Assembly (NCBI RefSeq): GCF_003429105.1
Contig: NZ_QVTD01000016.1
Location: 62,001 to 126,000 of the forward strand
Reading direction: 5' to 3'
DNA length: 64,000 bases
Source: Peribacillus glennii
Lineage (GTDB): Bacteria; Bacillota; Bacilli; Bacillales; DSM-1321
The notes under the pieces are model-generated. The model made no database searches, had not been told where the DNA came from, and was given only the letters and a program-made list of their open reading frames with translations. Shown piece after piece: positions 37,989-46,885 of the stretch (positions are counted from its first letter, which is position 1; every line of letters starts with the position of its first letter). A program made the translations under genes and the position numbers.

Positions 37989-38204
37989 TTAGGAACTTTT
38001 TCCTAATATTTCCTCGTTGGCCATTTTGTAGTTCTTGTGATTAACGACCGTTCTGTCGTTTGGAAATTCTAGAGTGGTAGGATTGCTTATTATAGTAACA
38101 ATAACTGAGTTACTATTTACTTTTTCTATGACTCCTCTAACACCTTGCTTAAAGATAATTTCATCACCAATTTTTGCTAATAACTGTAGTTTCAACTCAT
38201 TCAT
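37989..38204 (-). CDS. ykvS: YkvS/DUF2187-family protein
   Basis: 71 residues. KIGDEIIFKQGVRGVIEKVN, SNSVIVTII and DRTVVNHKNYKMA follow the YkvS pattern, a small SH3-like beta barrel of unknown role found across Bacillus. A GGGGA ribosome site lies close to the ATG. Stands alone. Confidence 0.78.
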   Translation of the reverse strand: MNELKLQLLAKIGDEIIFKQGVRGVIEKVNSNSVIVTIISNPTTLEFPNDRTVVNHKNYKMANEEILGKSS

Positions 38205-38604
38205 TCCCCATTAAAATATTTATAATTTGCAAATGCAAGCCTTTATATTAAGCTTTGACACCATTAACAAAGCTATTAGCTCCCTACCCATATATGTTGA
38301 TGGAAGAGTTCCTGAAGGAGGTGTCAGAAAAGATTTTACCCAAGATTTCAATATTGTAAACGCTCACTATGAGAGTGGTAGTTTATCTTAAAAACATGGG
38401 TATTTAAGTTCTTTATTTTATTGAATAATTGACATATGGTGCATTCTTTGTAAAATTTGAGTCTGCTATGAACTAAAATCGCACTACAGTCATAGAAATC
38501 GCGGTATATCAATGTAAATGGTTGGTTGCCCATAGGTTTAACAGAATGTTTAACTCCTGGAGAGAAGGTAATATAAAAGCATAAATGATATGGAGGGGAA
38601 TTCA

Positions 38605-39081
38605 GTGAAAACCTTTAATTATTTTTTAGGCATACCGTTGATGACAGTATTTGCCTTGGGTGGCTGCAGCGATAAAGATGAAGTGGAAAATCCGCCAGTT
38701 GCTGAAAATGAAAACCTGGGCGACAACAAACCTGGAACGAATGAGGCGTCTTCTCAGAAAATCGATTTCACTTTTAAATCATTCGAATTGAATGTGGAGA
38801 ATGCCGATGGTAAGAAATATGAGGCTGAGTATGAGACAGAGGGTGCGGAAACAGAAGCATCGATTGACGACGAGATCAATGATAAGAAACTAGCCGGCGA
38901 TGAAGCGATGGAACAACTGGCACCAAAGCTGGAAAAACTGGAATTTAATCAGGATGCTCCCGAAGATGAAGTTATTGCAGAAGTGGTGAAGGATTTTGAA
39001 TTAAATGAAGATTTTAAGAATCTAGAGCTTGATATTACGTATAGTGACGGAGAGACGAAGGAGTACACAGAATCAAAATAA
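38605..39081 (+). CDS. YusW-like lipoprotein
   Basis: 158 residues. Lipoprotein signal with Cys in VFALGGCSDKD, a disordered acidic linker, then a YusW-like domain: FKSFELNVENADGKKYEAEY, LAGDEAMEQLAPKLEKLEF, and NLELDITYSDGETKEY. TGGAGGGG precedes a GTG start at 38605; an ATG five codons upstream overlaps the ribosome site. Very acidic. Function of YusW is unknown; a cell-surface role is inferred from the lipobox. Confidence 0.78.
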   Translation: MKTFNYFLGIPLMTVFALGGCSDKDEVENPPVAENENLGDNKPGTNEASSQKIDFTFKSFELNVENADGKKYEAEYETEGAETEASIDDEINDKKLAGDEAMEQLAPKLEKLEFNQDAPEDEVIAEVVKDFELNEDFKNLELDITYSDGETKEYTESK

Positions 39082-39452
39082 AAAAATAATCGAATAGGGG
39101 ATTCTTCTATATTGGGGGAGTATTAATCTTTTTGTGTAAATGGGGTTTCACTTCATTATATATAAAGGATTTATATGGAGTGGCGGGCACAGATAGGCTC
39201 TGAGCCGGGCGATGCCTTTCTTTTGGAAGGTATCGCACATTCGCCGGAAAGCATGCCGCCGAGGCTGTACATATTGGCATTCAACCAATCAAACAACTTA
39301 GAGATAATTTACTTTAAATCTAAATAAGTTCTTGTTAAACTAATGGGTGCGTTTATCTAAGAAGGATAACGCATCTTTATGTTGAAGTTATTGTACGAAG
39401 GAGCAGTTTAGTCCTTACTCAATTGTGAGGACAACGCTAGGGGGAATCTAAT
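39082..39452. other. Intergenic region with a GC-richer island
   Basis: 39175-39280 is GC-richer than its flanks and gives protein-like text (GDAFLLEGIAHSPESMPPRL) without a start or clear family. Possibly a gene remnant. No RNA recognised. Confidence 0.35.
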
Positions 39453-40019
39453 ATGACAAAGAAAAATAAGGAGTTGTCACCAGAACAACGTGAAGAACTA
39501 CTAAGAACTTTGGAAGCCCGTTTTGAGAAAAACATGCACAGACATATTGGTCTCGAATGGGCTAAAGTACAAGCTAAGATTGAAGCTAATACTGAAAAAC
39601 TGTGGTCGCTCAATGAAATGGAGGGAACTGGCGGTGAACCGGATGTTGTTGGCCATGATAAAAAGACGGGCGAATACATTTTTTATGATTGTTCACCGGA
39701 AAGTCCTAAAGGCCGCAGAAGTGTTTGTTACGACCGTAAAGCACTGGAGTCAAGAAAAAAACACAAACCAGAAAATAACGCTATTGATATGGCAACTGCC
39801 ATGGGAATTGAACTTTTAACAGAGGATCAATACCGGGAGCTGCAGAAACTTGAAAATTTCGACATGAAAACATCGAGTTGGGTGCAAACTCCTGCTAATA
39901 TTAGAAAACTTGGCGGGGCCATCTTTTGTGATTGTCGCTACGACACTGTTTTCGTGTACCACAATGGAGCGGAATCCTACTATGCTGCAAGGGGTTTTCG
40001 CGGCTCGCTAGGGGTCTAA
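39453..40019 (+). CDS. DUF4256 protein
   Basis: 188 residues covering the whole DUF4256 family length. Seen: LSPEQREELLRTLEARFEKN, GLEWAKVQAKIEAN, EMEGTGGEPDVVGHD, FYDCSPESPKGRRSVCYDR, NNAIDMATAMGIELL, and YHNGAESYYAARGFRGSLGV at the end. Stands alone. No biochemical role is known for the family. Confidence 0.9.
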   Translation: MTKKNKELSPEQREELLRTLEARFEKNMHRHIGLEWAKVQAKIEANTEKLWSLNEMEGTGGEPDVVGHDKKTGEYIFYDCSPESPKGRRSVCYDRKALESRKKHKPENNAIDMATAMGIELLTEDQYRELQKLENFDMKTSSWVQTPANIRKLGGAIFCDCRYDTVFVYHNGAESYYAARGFRGSLGV

Positions 40020-40495
40020 ATTATGCACAAACAGCTAAATTTGAATTTGAGAATGGATTACCTGGGGAAAAGCTTTAAATTCATTATTCAACTGATATGA
40101 ACGAATGTGTCTTACCCACCAGACTTAAATGTTTTAAATAGTGTTTCATACAGCAAAGAATAGAGTTATATACAATCTGATATGCGTGGGTTGGTTACCA
40201 CATTTCAACTTCATCCGACCCGGAGCTGCCTCGGACTAATGCCACACGTTCAGTCTTTAGACATTAGTGCATCGTTGAACATGATGGTTCTCCTTCACGG
40301 GGTTCGCATCCGAGGCAAATCTTCAATTTTCAATCACAATATTAATATACAATAAAAAATCTTCCATAAAGCCTTTAACCATTCAGGATGCTTTACGGAC
40401 CAATTTCGAACTCCTTGCAGAGGGCGTATTTCACGGCGAAGTAAGAACTGGATAAGTCTTTGACGGGTGCTTTGTCAATCTTCACGGGCATCATG
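40020..40495. other. Intergenic region holding a structured element
   Basis: Apart from the folded element at 40228-40316 (listed separately), nothing coding or regulatory is recognised here. Confidence 0.5.
40228..40316. ncRNA. Structured, pseudoknot-capable element of unknown type
   Basis: Outer pair GCCTCGGA (40228-40235) with TCCGAGGC (40309-40316). Inside, CTAATG (40236-40241) pairs with CATTAG (40262-40267), and GTTCA in that loop (40248-40252) can pair with TGAAC (40276-40280) beyond it, giving a pseudoknot. A small CC-TTCAC-GG hairpin follows. It is GC-richer than its flanks and not coding. It is not a complete tRNA (no proper D or T arm). Could be a small RNA, a palindromic repeat, or an insertion-sequence end. 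Confidence 0.35.
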
Positions 40496-40681
40496 ATGAG
40501 GATCAAGGAGGCTATAGAATTGTCTAGGAATTACTTAGCATATCCACATCAAAATGAATCCTTTTATGATATTTTGAAGAAGAAAAAGGCAATTGATTTG
40601 AGAAACAATTTTTATATCGTTGATTTAGGAAATGGGTATGAAGATGTTTTACCAATTGATACAAACAAAAAATTTAAATAA
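40496..40681 (+). CDS. Possible small protein, 61 residues
   Basis: Reads MRIKEAIELSRNYLAYPHQN and ends VDLGNGYEDVLPIDTNKKFK. Charged and soluble. No good ribosome site is visible, so the start is a guess and the gene may be a remnant. Family unknown. Confidence 0.35.
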   Translation: MRIKEAIELSRNYLAYPHQNESFYDILKKKKAIDLRNNFYIVDLGNGYEDVLPIDTNKKFK

Positions 40682-40796
40682 ACACTAAATATCCTCACTT
40701 AACCAGTGGGGTGTATTTCGTTGTGTAGAAAAATATCTAGTTGATACCTATATTGCTTGGTATAATTTGAAAAAAGACAAGGAGAGGAAATTTAAC

Positions 40797-41477
40797 ATGA
40801 AAGTCATATTAAAAGCATCATCTGTAGTTTTTGCTTTATTACTGTTGTTTACTGGGGTAACAGAAGCTCAAGGAGCAGCGGTTAATACTTCTAAAAGTCG
40901 TGTTACGTATACCCTAGATGATTCTTCAGGTGTCAGATACGCCATTTATTTTATCCCGACAAATGAAAAGAAATCAATAGGTTCATGTAACAGTAAGTAT
41001 TCATGGTCTAGCTGTTGGGCAGGAGTCAATCAAGGAGATACAATTTACCACGGAGATTACAAGATTTATCAGCGAAAAGCAGGATCGAAAACCGTAAAGT
41101 ATACTGGCTATCAGAAAAAAGACTTTACCTATAATGCTACGAGAAAGATGGTATACTCCGTTCCTTCCAAGTACAAAGGGCAGCCTGATTTATTCATTAC
41201 TGCGGAAACTATGTCCTCAAACTTTGAAGATGGACGAATTTATTATATGTTCAAAGGTAAGTTGAAGAAGGCAGACCTATTTGCATACACATATAGACCG
41301 CAAAACGTTGGCAAACACAGCTTTAGAACGGCAGGCTATAATAATGGTGACGGTAAATGGTACATAAGAGATTATAAACTAAGTGTAATAAATGGGAAAT
41401 TACGCGAAACAAAACTGTTTGTTAAACGGTATGATATGGACAAGTTTAGAAAAAGTTGGAGAAAAGACTGGAAATAA
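40797..41477 (+). CDS. Secreted protein of unknown function
   Basis: 226 residues. Signal peptide about 1-27 (ASSVVFALLLLFTGVTEAQG). The mature protein is basic, Tyr-rich and probably beta-structured, with two cysteines nine residues apart (GSCNSKYSWSSCW) that may form a disulfide. AAGGAG precedes the ATG at 40797; an in-frame earlier ATG lacks one. Terminator follows. Family not recognised. Confidence 0.68.
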   Translation: MKVILKASSVVFALLLLFTGVTEAQGAAVNTSKSRVTYTLDDSSGVRYAIYFIPTNEKKSIGSCNSKYSWSSCWAGVNQGDTIYHGDYKIYQRKAGSKTVKYTGYQKKDFTYNATRKMVYSVPSKYKGQPDLFITAETMSSNFEDGRIYYMFKGKLKKADLFAYTYRPQNVGKHSFRTAGYNNGDGKWYIRDYKLSVINGKLRETKLFVKRYDMDKFRKSWRKDWK

Positions 41478-41492
41478 GAATATCGTAAATAG

Positions 41493-41534
41493 AAAAACAC
41501 ACTCCCCTAACCTACTTGCTGGAGTGTGTTTTTA
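41493..41534. terminator. Bidirectional terminator after the secreted protein
   Basis: AAAAACACACTCC pairs with GGAGTGTGTTTTT, a perfect 13-bp stem. Confidence 0.85.
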
Positions 41535-41590
41535 TGTTTGTGAATCATCTGTCTTTAAATTGGAATAGTAAAAAGAAAAAGGATGATTCC

Positions 41591-41797
41591 ATGGCGCAAT
41601 ATAAAGTGACATTTGAATTTGTTAACAATTGCAAAAAAGTATTCCAAGTTGAATTTGATTCAACAGAGAAAGCAAGGGATGATTTACTTTCCCAAGGTGA
41701 TTGGGTGGACTTTCAAGGATGTTTAGTAAATTTGACAAATGTTATTATGATCGACATAAAGGAATTAGAAAGCGAGTCACAAAAGAAATGCAGTTGA
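41591..41797 (+). CDS. Small soluble protein, 68 residues
   Basis: Reads MAQYKVTFEFVNNCKKVFQV then LLSQGDWVDFQGCLVNLTNV, an alpha/beta mini-protein. AAAGGA lies before the ATG at 41591; the open frame extends upstream through the preceding terminator, which argues against the longer start. Family not recognised. Confidence 0.5.
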   Translation: MAQYKVTFEFVNNCKKVFQVEFDSTEKARDDLLSQGDWVDFQGCLVNLTNVIMIDIKELESESQKKCS

Positions 41798-41936
41798 GGA
41801 AGCGGGATTATTTTATGTGGGAGTCACTAGATCAAAGGAGAATTTGTATATTAGTCAAATTGGAGAAGGGAATCAGTTTGTTAAGGAGTATTTTAGATGA
41901 AATTAAATCATTAAATGTTAATTATTAGATAGGTAG

Positions 41937-42176
41937 CAATAATAGCTGCCTTTTTATTTTGGATTTAAAATATACCCCCTTGTTCTAACCAGGAACGGTC
42001 AGATTCCTGGTTAGAACAAGGGGGGGAGTGGTTCCCTTTTATACACATTATCTATAAACTGAACTTGGAATTTTCACTACCGATTACCTGCTGCGTAGTA
42101 TGATACTTCATACTCTTGAAATACTAAGTAAATTCCACCATTTGTAAAGTGAAATTGGGAATTTTTATTGACAGGT
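41937..42176. repeat. 240-bp dispersed repeat, copy 1 (RsiV/DUF3298 3' end)
   Basis: Nearly identical to 55037-55276 (same length, a handful of substitutions plus compensating one-base changes). It contains a 21-bp perfect stem (41975-41995 with 42004-42024, 8-nt loop). On the minus strand it encodes NSQFHFTNGGIYLVFQEYEV and SYYAAGN, the end of a DUF3298 domain. In this copy a one-base deletion after AAGN breaks the last residues. Confidence 0.85.
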
Positions 42177-42188
42177 TCCTGACGATAT

Positions 42189-42230
42189 ATCGGGCGGAAC
42201 ACTTAACGAAGCATGTACGTTCCGCCCGAT
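42189..42230. repeat. Perfect 12-bp inverted repeat
   Basis: ATCGGGCGGAAC and GTTCCGCCCGAT separated by 18 bases, right next to repeat copy 1 and before the recombinase fragment. No T tract. Could be a recombination or regulatory site. Confidence 0.55.
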
Positions 42231-42239
42231 TAATGACGG

Positions 42240-42293
42240 CGCACAGTAACAAAAATCGAATACGAACCAGCGCCTTACAGAGAGCGTAAAGTA
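42240..42293 (+). pseudogene. Possible N-terminal scrap of a large serine recombinase
   Basis: RTVTKIEYEPAPYRERKV resembles the leader segment just ahead of the catalytic domain in many large serine recombinases. The expected catalytic YCRVS motif does not follow; instead a different reading frame takes over. Confidence 0.3.
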
Positions 42294-42294
42294 C

Positions 42295-42675
42295 GTGATT
42301 TATTCGGACGAGTACAGCACCGAGTTACACGATCTAATCGCAGAATATATGACGCCGGAATTGCTAGACTCAGAGATTCCCCGAATGGTTTATGAAACAC
42401 TTGCCTTTGACGACCGCTTAGAGGACGTTCAGGACATTGAATATACGAAAGAAGGCGACAAGTTGTATATCAGTTTCCGAGTTGTCCCTGTCAGTGGCGG
42501 CGTAGAATTTTACGCAGGAGGTGATTTTGTAATGGCTTTGAAGAAAACTGCGGAACAGGCGAAAGTCACGGCGGATAAAGCATTACAGAAAGCGACTGAT
42601 AATGACAAGGACATAGAGAGAATACAGACAACTACGAAGTGGGCGATTGGCTTAACGATTACTTCAACTCTTTAG
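42295..42675 (+). CDS. Phage-like protein, possibly XhlA/holin-associated
   Basis: 126 residues with a GTG start. First half is soluble and acidic (YSTELHDLIAEYMTPELLDS, FRVVPVSGGVEFYAGGDFVM). The C-terminal part is a coiled coil leading into a short hydrophobic end (AEQAKVTADKALQKATDNDK then WAIGLTITST), like the membrane-facing end of XhlA-type phage lysis proteins. It appears cut short there: the adjoining frame carries on with protein-like text. Tentative. Confidence 0.4.
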   Translation: MIYSDEYSTELHDLIAEYMTPELLDSEIPRMVYETLAFDDRLEDVQDIEYTKEGDKLYISFRVVPVSGGVEFYAGGDFVMALKKTAEQAKVTADKALQKATDNDKDIERIQTTTKWAIGLTITSTL

Positions 42676-43036
42676 CATCGGAGAATTATAAACATACTCT
42701 TGGACATAGCGAGTTTTCGGACTATTCTTGGAGATGGTGTCCGGAATTTGATTATAAAGCAATTACTAATCGAGTATCCTAACGTAAATCATAGGGCGGG
42801 CTGTTTTCCGTCCATACATAAAGAAAACCTGCTCGTTTACGAAAACGGCGAATCTCATTGTACTCCAAACTCCCCAAAATTTCATATTTCACACTTCTTT
42901 GAGGCTTACTTTGTCTTTCCCTGTAGCAAAAGTAAAAAGAATATTAAAAGAAATAATTTTAATACCGATAAAGTTATTGAGTATATGTTCGTACAAAAGA
43001 TGTCATTAACTTTTTTGCAGAAAAAGAGGAGAGAAT

Positions 43037-43978
43037 ATGAAAAAGCAAAAGATTTTTATAACTACCATTACGCTGATTGTTCTATTTTTCGGCATACAGC
43101 TTAATGTTCTGTCTGCATCGAAAACGATCAATATCACGGACAGTTACTTGAATAAAGAAGTGCGGAGATTATTGAACAAGAAGACTGGTGCATTAACACA
43201 GGTAGACATCCTTAAGTTAAATGCACTAGGTATACCAAAAAATACAAAAAGCTTAAAGGGCTTGGAATATGCGAAAAACCTTGAATTACTTGATTTTTAT
43301 CAAGTCAATGCATCAAAGATTGATATGCGCCCTGTTTCAAAATTATCAAAACTGCAAGTATTATCTATGAGTGAGTCAAATATTACTGAAATTAATTTTG
43401 TTCGAAACTTGAAAAACCTACAACATCTTGAATTAGCTGATAATAAAGTTAAAGATATATCAGCGATTTCAAAATTATCAAACATCAGATATCTCGATAT
43501 ATCAAAAAATGAAATCGGAAATATAACTCCACTTAAGAATTTAAATAAATTAGAAACACTCCAGATGGATAGTAATTATATTATTAATTTAGCTCCCTTA
43601 ATGAATCTAAAGCGGCTAGATATAGTCCATATGGCAGATAATAAAATAGATAGTATCACACCGTTAAAAAATTTAAATATTACATTTGCAAACTTAGAAA
43701 ATAACAATATACGAGATATTTCAGTTATAAAATTCATGCCAAAGCTTGGAGTTGTTTTACTTAATAGTAACCAAATAATGAGTATTAATGTTCTTAAAGG
43801 TAATAAATCAATAGGTAAAATAGAGCTGAAAAAAAATAATATATCAGACATTTCTCCTCTGCTTTATATGCCAACTCTAAGAGACGTTTTGCTTTACGGG
43901 AATCCATTAAATCAAGATTCTTCGATGATTTTAAATGCATTGAAAAAGAAAAAAGTCCATGTGGACGATATAAACTAG
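43037..43978 (+). CDS. Secreted leucine-rich-repeat (internalin-like) protein
   Basis: 313 residues. Signal peptide about 1-27 (IFITTITLIVLFFGIQLNVL). Residues about 65-305 are eight to ten LRR units of 21-23 residues, e.g. LKNLQHLELADNKVKDISAI and LNKLETLQMDSNYIINLAPL, the internalin-type SDS22 pattern. No LPXTG anchor, GW modules or Ig cap, so it is probably released or loosely held. GAGGAG precedes the ATG. Likely a protein-binding surface factor; partner unknown. Confidence 0.85.
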   Translation: MKKQKIFITTITLIVLFFGIQLNVLSASKTINITDSYLNKEVRRLLNKKTGALTQVDILKLNALGIPKNTKSLKGLEYAKNLELLDFYQVNASKIDMRPVSKLSKLQVLSMSESNITEINFVRNLKNLQHLELADNKVKDISAISKLSNIRYLDISKNEIGNITPLKNLNKLETLQMDSNYIINLAPLMNLKRLDIVHMADNKIDSITPLKNLNITFANLENNNIRDISVIKFMPKLGVVLLNSNQIMSINVLKGNKSIGKIELKKNNISDISPLLYMPTLRDVLLYGNPLNQDSSMILNALKKKKVHVDDIN

Positions 43979-43999
43979 ATGGCGAGGTGAATTCGTTTT

Positions 44000-44342
44000 T
44001 ACATTTGTTTCGCCAATGCTTTTATTCAAGGCGGATGATCCGTTCGATGATTCGGACTACATTACCGAGCTGAAACTTGACGGCATCTGTTTAATATATT
44101 GGTGGACTTGGCCGGGAAGGTACGGCCATAACAACGAAGTTACAGCTGAATTTCCAGTACTGGTTGCGCTGGGCTCAACGCTTCCGCCTGGCACGACACA
44201 ATACGGGGAGATTATCGTTAGCGAAACAAGAAAGAGCAAGAAATTGAAGACTGATGGTTTGTGGCAGAGTTATAGCGAAACCAAATATTTTATTAAACCA
44301 AGGCCAATGTCGTATGTTGGCTTTTTTTATGTCGCATTATAG
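44000..44342 (+). pseudogene. ATP-dependent DNA ligase, N-terminal fragment
   Basis: Reads FTFVSPMLLFKADDPFDDSD, YITELKLDGICLI with the adenylated lysine of the KLDG motif, then HNNEVTAEFP, LPPGT and YGEIIVSETRKSKKL. These are the first 110 residues of a small bacterial ATP-dependent ligase. The start codon is lost and the end runs into a terminator. The C-terminal piece lies upstream at 36849-37129, so the two are not a simple interrupted gene. Confidence 0.7.
44303..44329 (+). terminator. Terminator at the end of the ligase fragment
   Basis: GCCAA...TTGGC followed by seven T. Confidence 0.7.
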
Positions 44343-44651
44343 GAGTTCTTTACAGACTGTTTACTGAAAATGATTTCTTTTCATCTCGTCATTACCGGCA
44401 CGGCTAAAGAAATATTAAGTCCAGGATTTCTTTAAACCTCTTATACACAAGTTCAAAAAGTTTCACTGGGCAGATAATTAATGAAGAAGACGAAAACTTA
44501 TCTTTTACTTTGCTGTCCCAATCATGCGAGAATAATTTGAAAATCCGCACTTTATAGAATTTATGCAAAACTAATCAAAATACCCATTACCAAATCTTCG
44601 AAATTGAATAGCTTATATTGTTAAGTCAAAAATTCCGATAGGAGGTATATA
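44343..44651. other. Upstream region of rfbA
   Basis: No gene seen. AT-rich. I found no convincing sigma-K site here, unlike the region at 46886. Confidence 0.45.
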
Positions 44652-45521
44652 TTGAAGGGTATTATTCTTGCTGGAGGAAGTGGGACAAGACTTATCCCGC
44701 TGACTCGAGTGATTTCAAAATCTCTGCTTCCGGTCTATGACAAGCCCATGTTCTATTACCCGCTCTCCATTCTTATGGAGGCTGGAATCAAGGATATTAT
44801 GATTATTTCAAGTTCCAGCGATCTTCCCAGATTCATCGATGTTTTAGGGGACGGCTCACAGCTTGGGATCTCGCTGCAGTATGAAGTCGAGCCGTCTCCC
44901 ATTGGAATAGCAGGTGCTTTTCTGATTGGTGAAACATTTATCGGCCAAGACAACGTGGCTTTAATCCTGGGGGACAATGTCTTTGGGCACAATCTCGGTC
45001 CTCTCCTCAAAAAAGCCGTGAGCCGAAGCCATGGAGCAACCGTTTTCGGATTTCCCGTCGATGATCCAGAGCGTTTCGGTGTGGTATCATTCAATGATGC
45101 TGGACAAGTTAATTCGATTGAGGAGAAACCGGCTGAACCGAAATCCAACTATGCCGTAACGGGATTATACTTCTATGACAATCGTGTTGTGGATATTGCC
45201 AAAAAGATCAAACCCTCTGCCCGCGGGGAACTGGAAATTACCGATGTCAATAAGGCCTATCTTGAAATGGGCGCGCTGCATGTGGAATTGATGGGGAAAG
45301 AATGTCCATGGTTCGATACAGGCACCCCCGGTTCCTTATTAGAGGCCGCTGTCTATGTAAGACAATTTGAAGAAGAGAAAGGTGTTAAAATCGGCTGTGT
45401 TGAAGAGCTTTCTTTTAAGAAGGGGTTCGTTTCTAGAGATCAGCTCATCACCCTGGCCAATTCTCAGACTAAATCAGGATATGGCAAATACCTGCTCAGG
45501 GTAGCAAACACCAAGGAATAG
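44652..45521 (+). CDS. rfbA: Glucose-1-phosphate thymidylyltransferase-like (RmlA/RfbA)
   Basis: Joins a sugar-1-phosphate to a nucleotide (classically dTTP + glucose-1-P to dTDP-glucose). 289 residues, full length. Seen: [20 protein letters not shown] with the pyrophosphorylase signature, [62 protein letters not shown], and [14 protein letters not shown]. The loop usually SPDGLAQAF is SPIGIAGAF here, so base or sugar choice may differ. Start is TTG behind AGGAGGT. No rfbB, C or D in the window. Confidence 0.9.
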   Translation: MKGIILAGGSGTRLIPLTRVISKSLLPVYDKPMFYYPLSILMEAGIKDIMIISSSSDLPRFIDVLGDGSQLGISLQYEVEPSPIGIAGAFLIGETFIGQDNVALILGDNVFGHNLGPLLKKAVSRSHGATVFGFPVDDPERFGVVSFNDAGQVNSIEEKPAEPKSNYAVTGLYFYDNRVVDIAKKIKPSARGELEITDVNKAYLEMGALHVELMGKECPWFDTGTPGSLLEAAVYVRQFEEEKGVKIGCVEELSFKKGFVSRDQLITLANSQTKSGYGKYLLRVANTKE

Positions 45522-45533
45522 TACAAAAAATGA

Positions 45534-45557
45534 AACCGGGAACATTCCCGGTTTTTT
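45534..45557 (+). terminator. Terminator after rfbA
   Basis: AACCGGGAA-CA-TTCCCGGTT followed by TTTTG. Confidence 0.85.
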
Positions 45558-45601
45558 GTCTATGCCTTATTAATATTACATCCTATTTTACTTGGATGGA
45601 T

Positions 45602-46687
45602 CTACTTTACACGAAAAGGCGTCAGTTTTAAAATTTGCTCATATATGTCGGGCAAATCCACCAGAGTTTTCCCCGACAGCATTTTCATCGATTGAGCCAC
45701 AATCTCTGCCCCATTTTGGGGTACTTTGCTAAAGGCTTGATTGTAGTGATCTTTTTGGCTGATCATTTGTTTTATTCTTGCCGCCAGTTCCAGCAAAGGC
45801 ATGTCATGCTCCGCGACACAAGACTCCTCTCCTGCCAGCTCCTTCAACATCATATTTTTGACTTCGCGTTCCTTTGTATCTGCAGGCAATGACAGCAAAG
45901 GAGTGCCTGTAGAGATGCAGTCCATCAAGATGCCCATTCCAGGTTTACTGATCACGAGGTCAGCTGCGTTCACTAATTCACGGCCATTTTCAAAAAGAGG
46001 CGCCTGGACTATTTTTGGATTGAATGGAAAGTTTACTCCCCCGAGCTGGCCTGCGACAACAATCCGGTACTGTATCTCCAATTGATTGATTTTTTCATAC
46101 CATTCATCCATGTAACGGTAACGGAATTTCCCAATCCCTCCTCCCATTTGAACCAGGATGAATGGTTCATCGGCCGGAATCCCCAGTCGTGATTTCACCT
46201 GTGCTTGCTGCATGTTGATATCACGGGCTATGATTGGGATTGGCATATATAAAGTAGTCAATTCCGGAATTTCCTTTGGCTGTGTTAGATTGATATGAAA
46301 AAAGATATCCGTTGATCTTTGGGAAACCGCACGGATTTGTTGCTTAAATTTTGTGGTCCAGTCTGTATCATCATCCGATACACTCAGATCACTATGATAA
46401 ATTCCGCCTATAATGGGTCCCTGGCCTTTCCGCTGATTCTTCGTCTCCTTGACTTCATCTCTCCAATCATGAATAAGTAAGTCTGCATTAAGAAGCTGGT
46501 CTGCCCCTTTTCTAAAATGTACGGCATCATGTATTTCTGTATCAGTGAGGTTCGACTTCAACCATTCATGTGTATGTGAATAAGCAAAAATTTTCACCTC
46601 TTCACTGCTTATGTTCCTGAATTTTGAGATATTTGCGACACATGGGTTCAAGTGGCCCAGGTTTTTCCCGACAATATAATGAATCAA
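45602..46687 (-). CDS. GT-B glycosyltransferase (GT28/MurG-like)
   Basis: 361 residues. Sugar-nucleotide-dependent transferase: IHYIVGKNLGHLNPCVANIS at the N-terminus, then FILVQMGGGIGKFRY, and the nucleotide-binding C-domain NAADLVISKPGMGILMDCIS, TGTPLLSLPAD. A TTG at 46687 with GGCGGAG five bases upstream is preferred over an ATG twenty codons earlier. It runs opposite to the rest of the cluster. Acceptor unknown; context points to a spore-surface glycan. Confidence 0.8.
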   Translation of the reverse strand: MIHYIVGKNLGHLNPCVANISKFRNISSEEVKIFAYSHTHEWLKSNLTDTEIHDAVHFRKGADQLLNADLLIHDWRDEVKETKNQRKGQGPIIGGIYHSDLSVSDDDTDWTTKFKQQIRAVSQRSTDIFFHINLTQPKEIPELTTLYMPIPIIARDINMQQAQVKSRLGIPADEPFILVQMGGGIGKFRYRYMDEWYEKINQLEIQYRIVVAGQLGGVNFPFNPKIVQAPLFENGRELVNAADLVISKPGMGILMDCISTGTPLLSLPADTKEREVKNMMLKELAGEESCVAEHDMPLLELAARIKQMISQKDHYNQAFSKVPQNGAEIVAQSMKMLSGKTLVDLPDIYEQILKLTPFRVK

Positions 46688-46885
46688 TTCTGCTCCGCCT
46701 TCCTTTCCTGCCGTCTGAGATATTCCATTATCATATGTTCCGCACATCCATTAGTACTTGGCTATCATCCAAAAAGACGAAAAATGATGATATTTCATGA
46801 TCATCCCGTCTATGCTACTAACCTCTTGCTCTGAATCCTCCCTATCCAAAAAAAAATCAGCAGAATACTGTCTATACGCCCAGGA

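Noticed and set aside
40228..40316. Possible class II tRNA (89 nt with 7-8 bp closing stem)
   Set aside because: The region just before the 3' strand cannot form a T arm and no D arm or anticodon arm is found.
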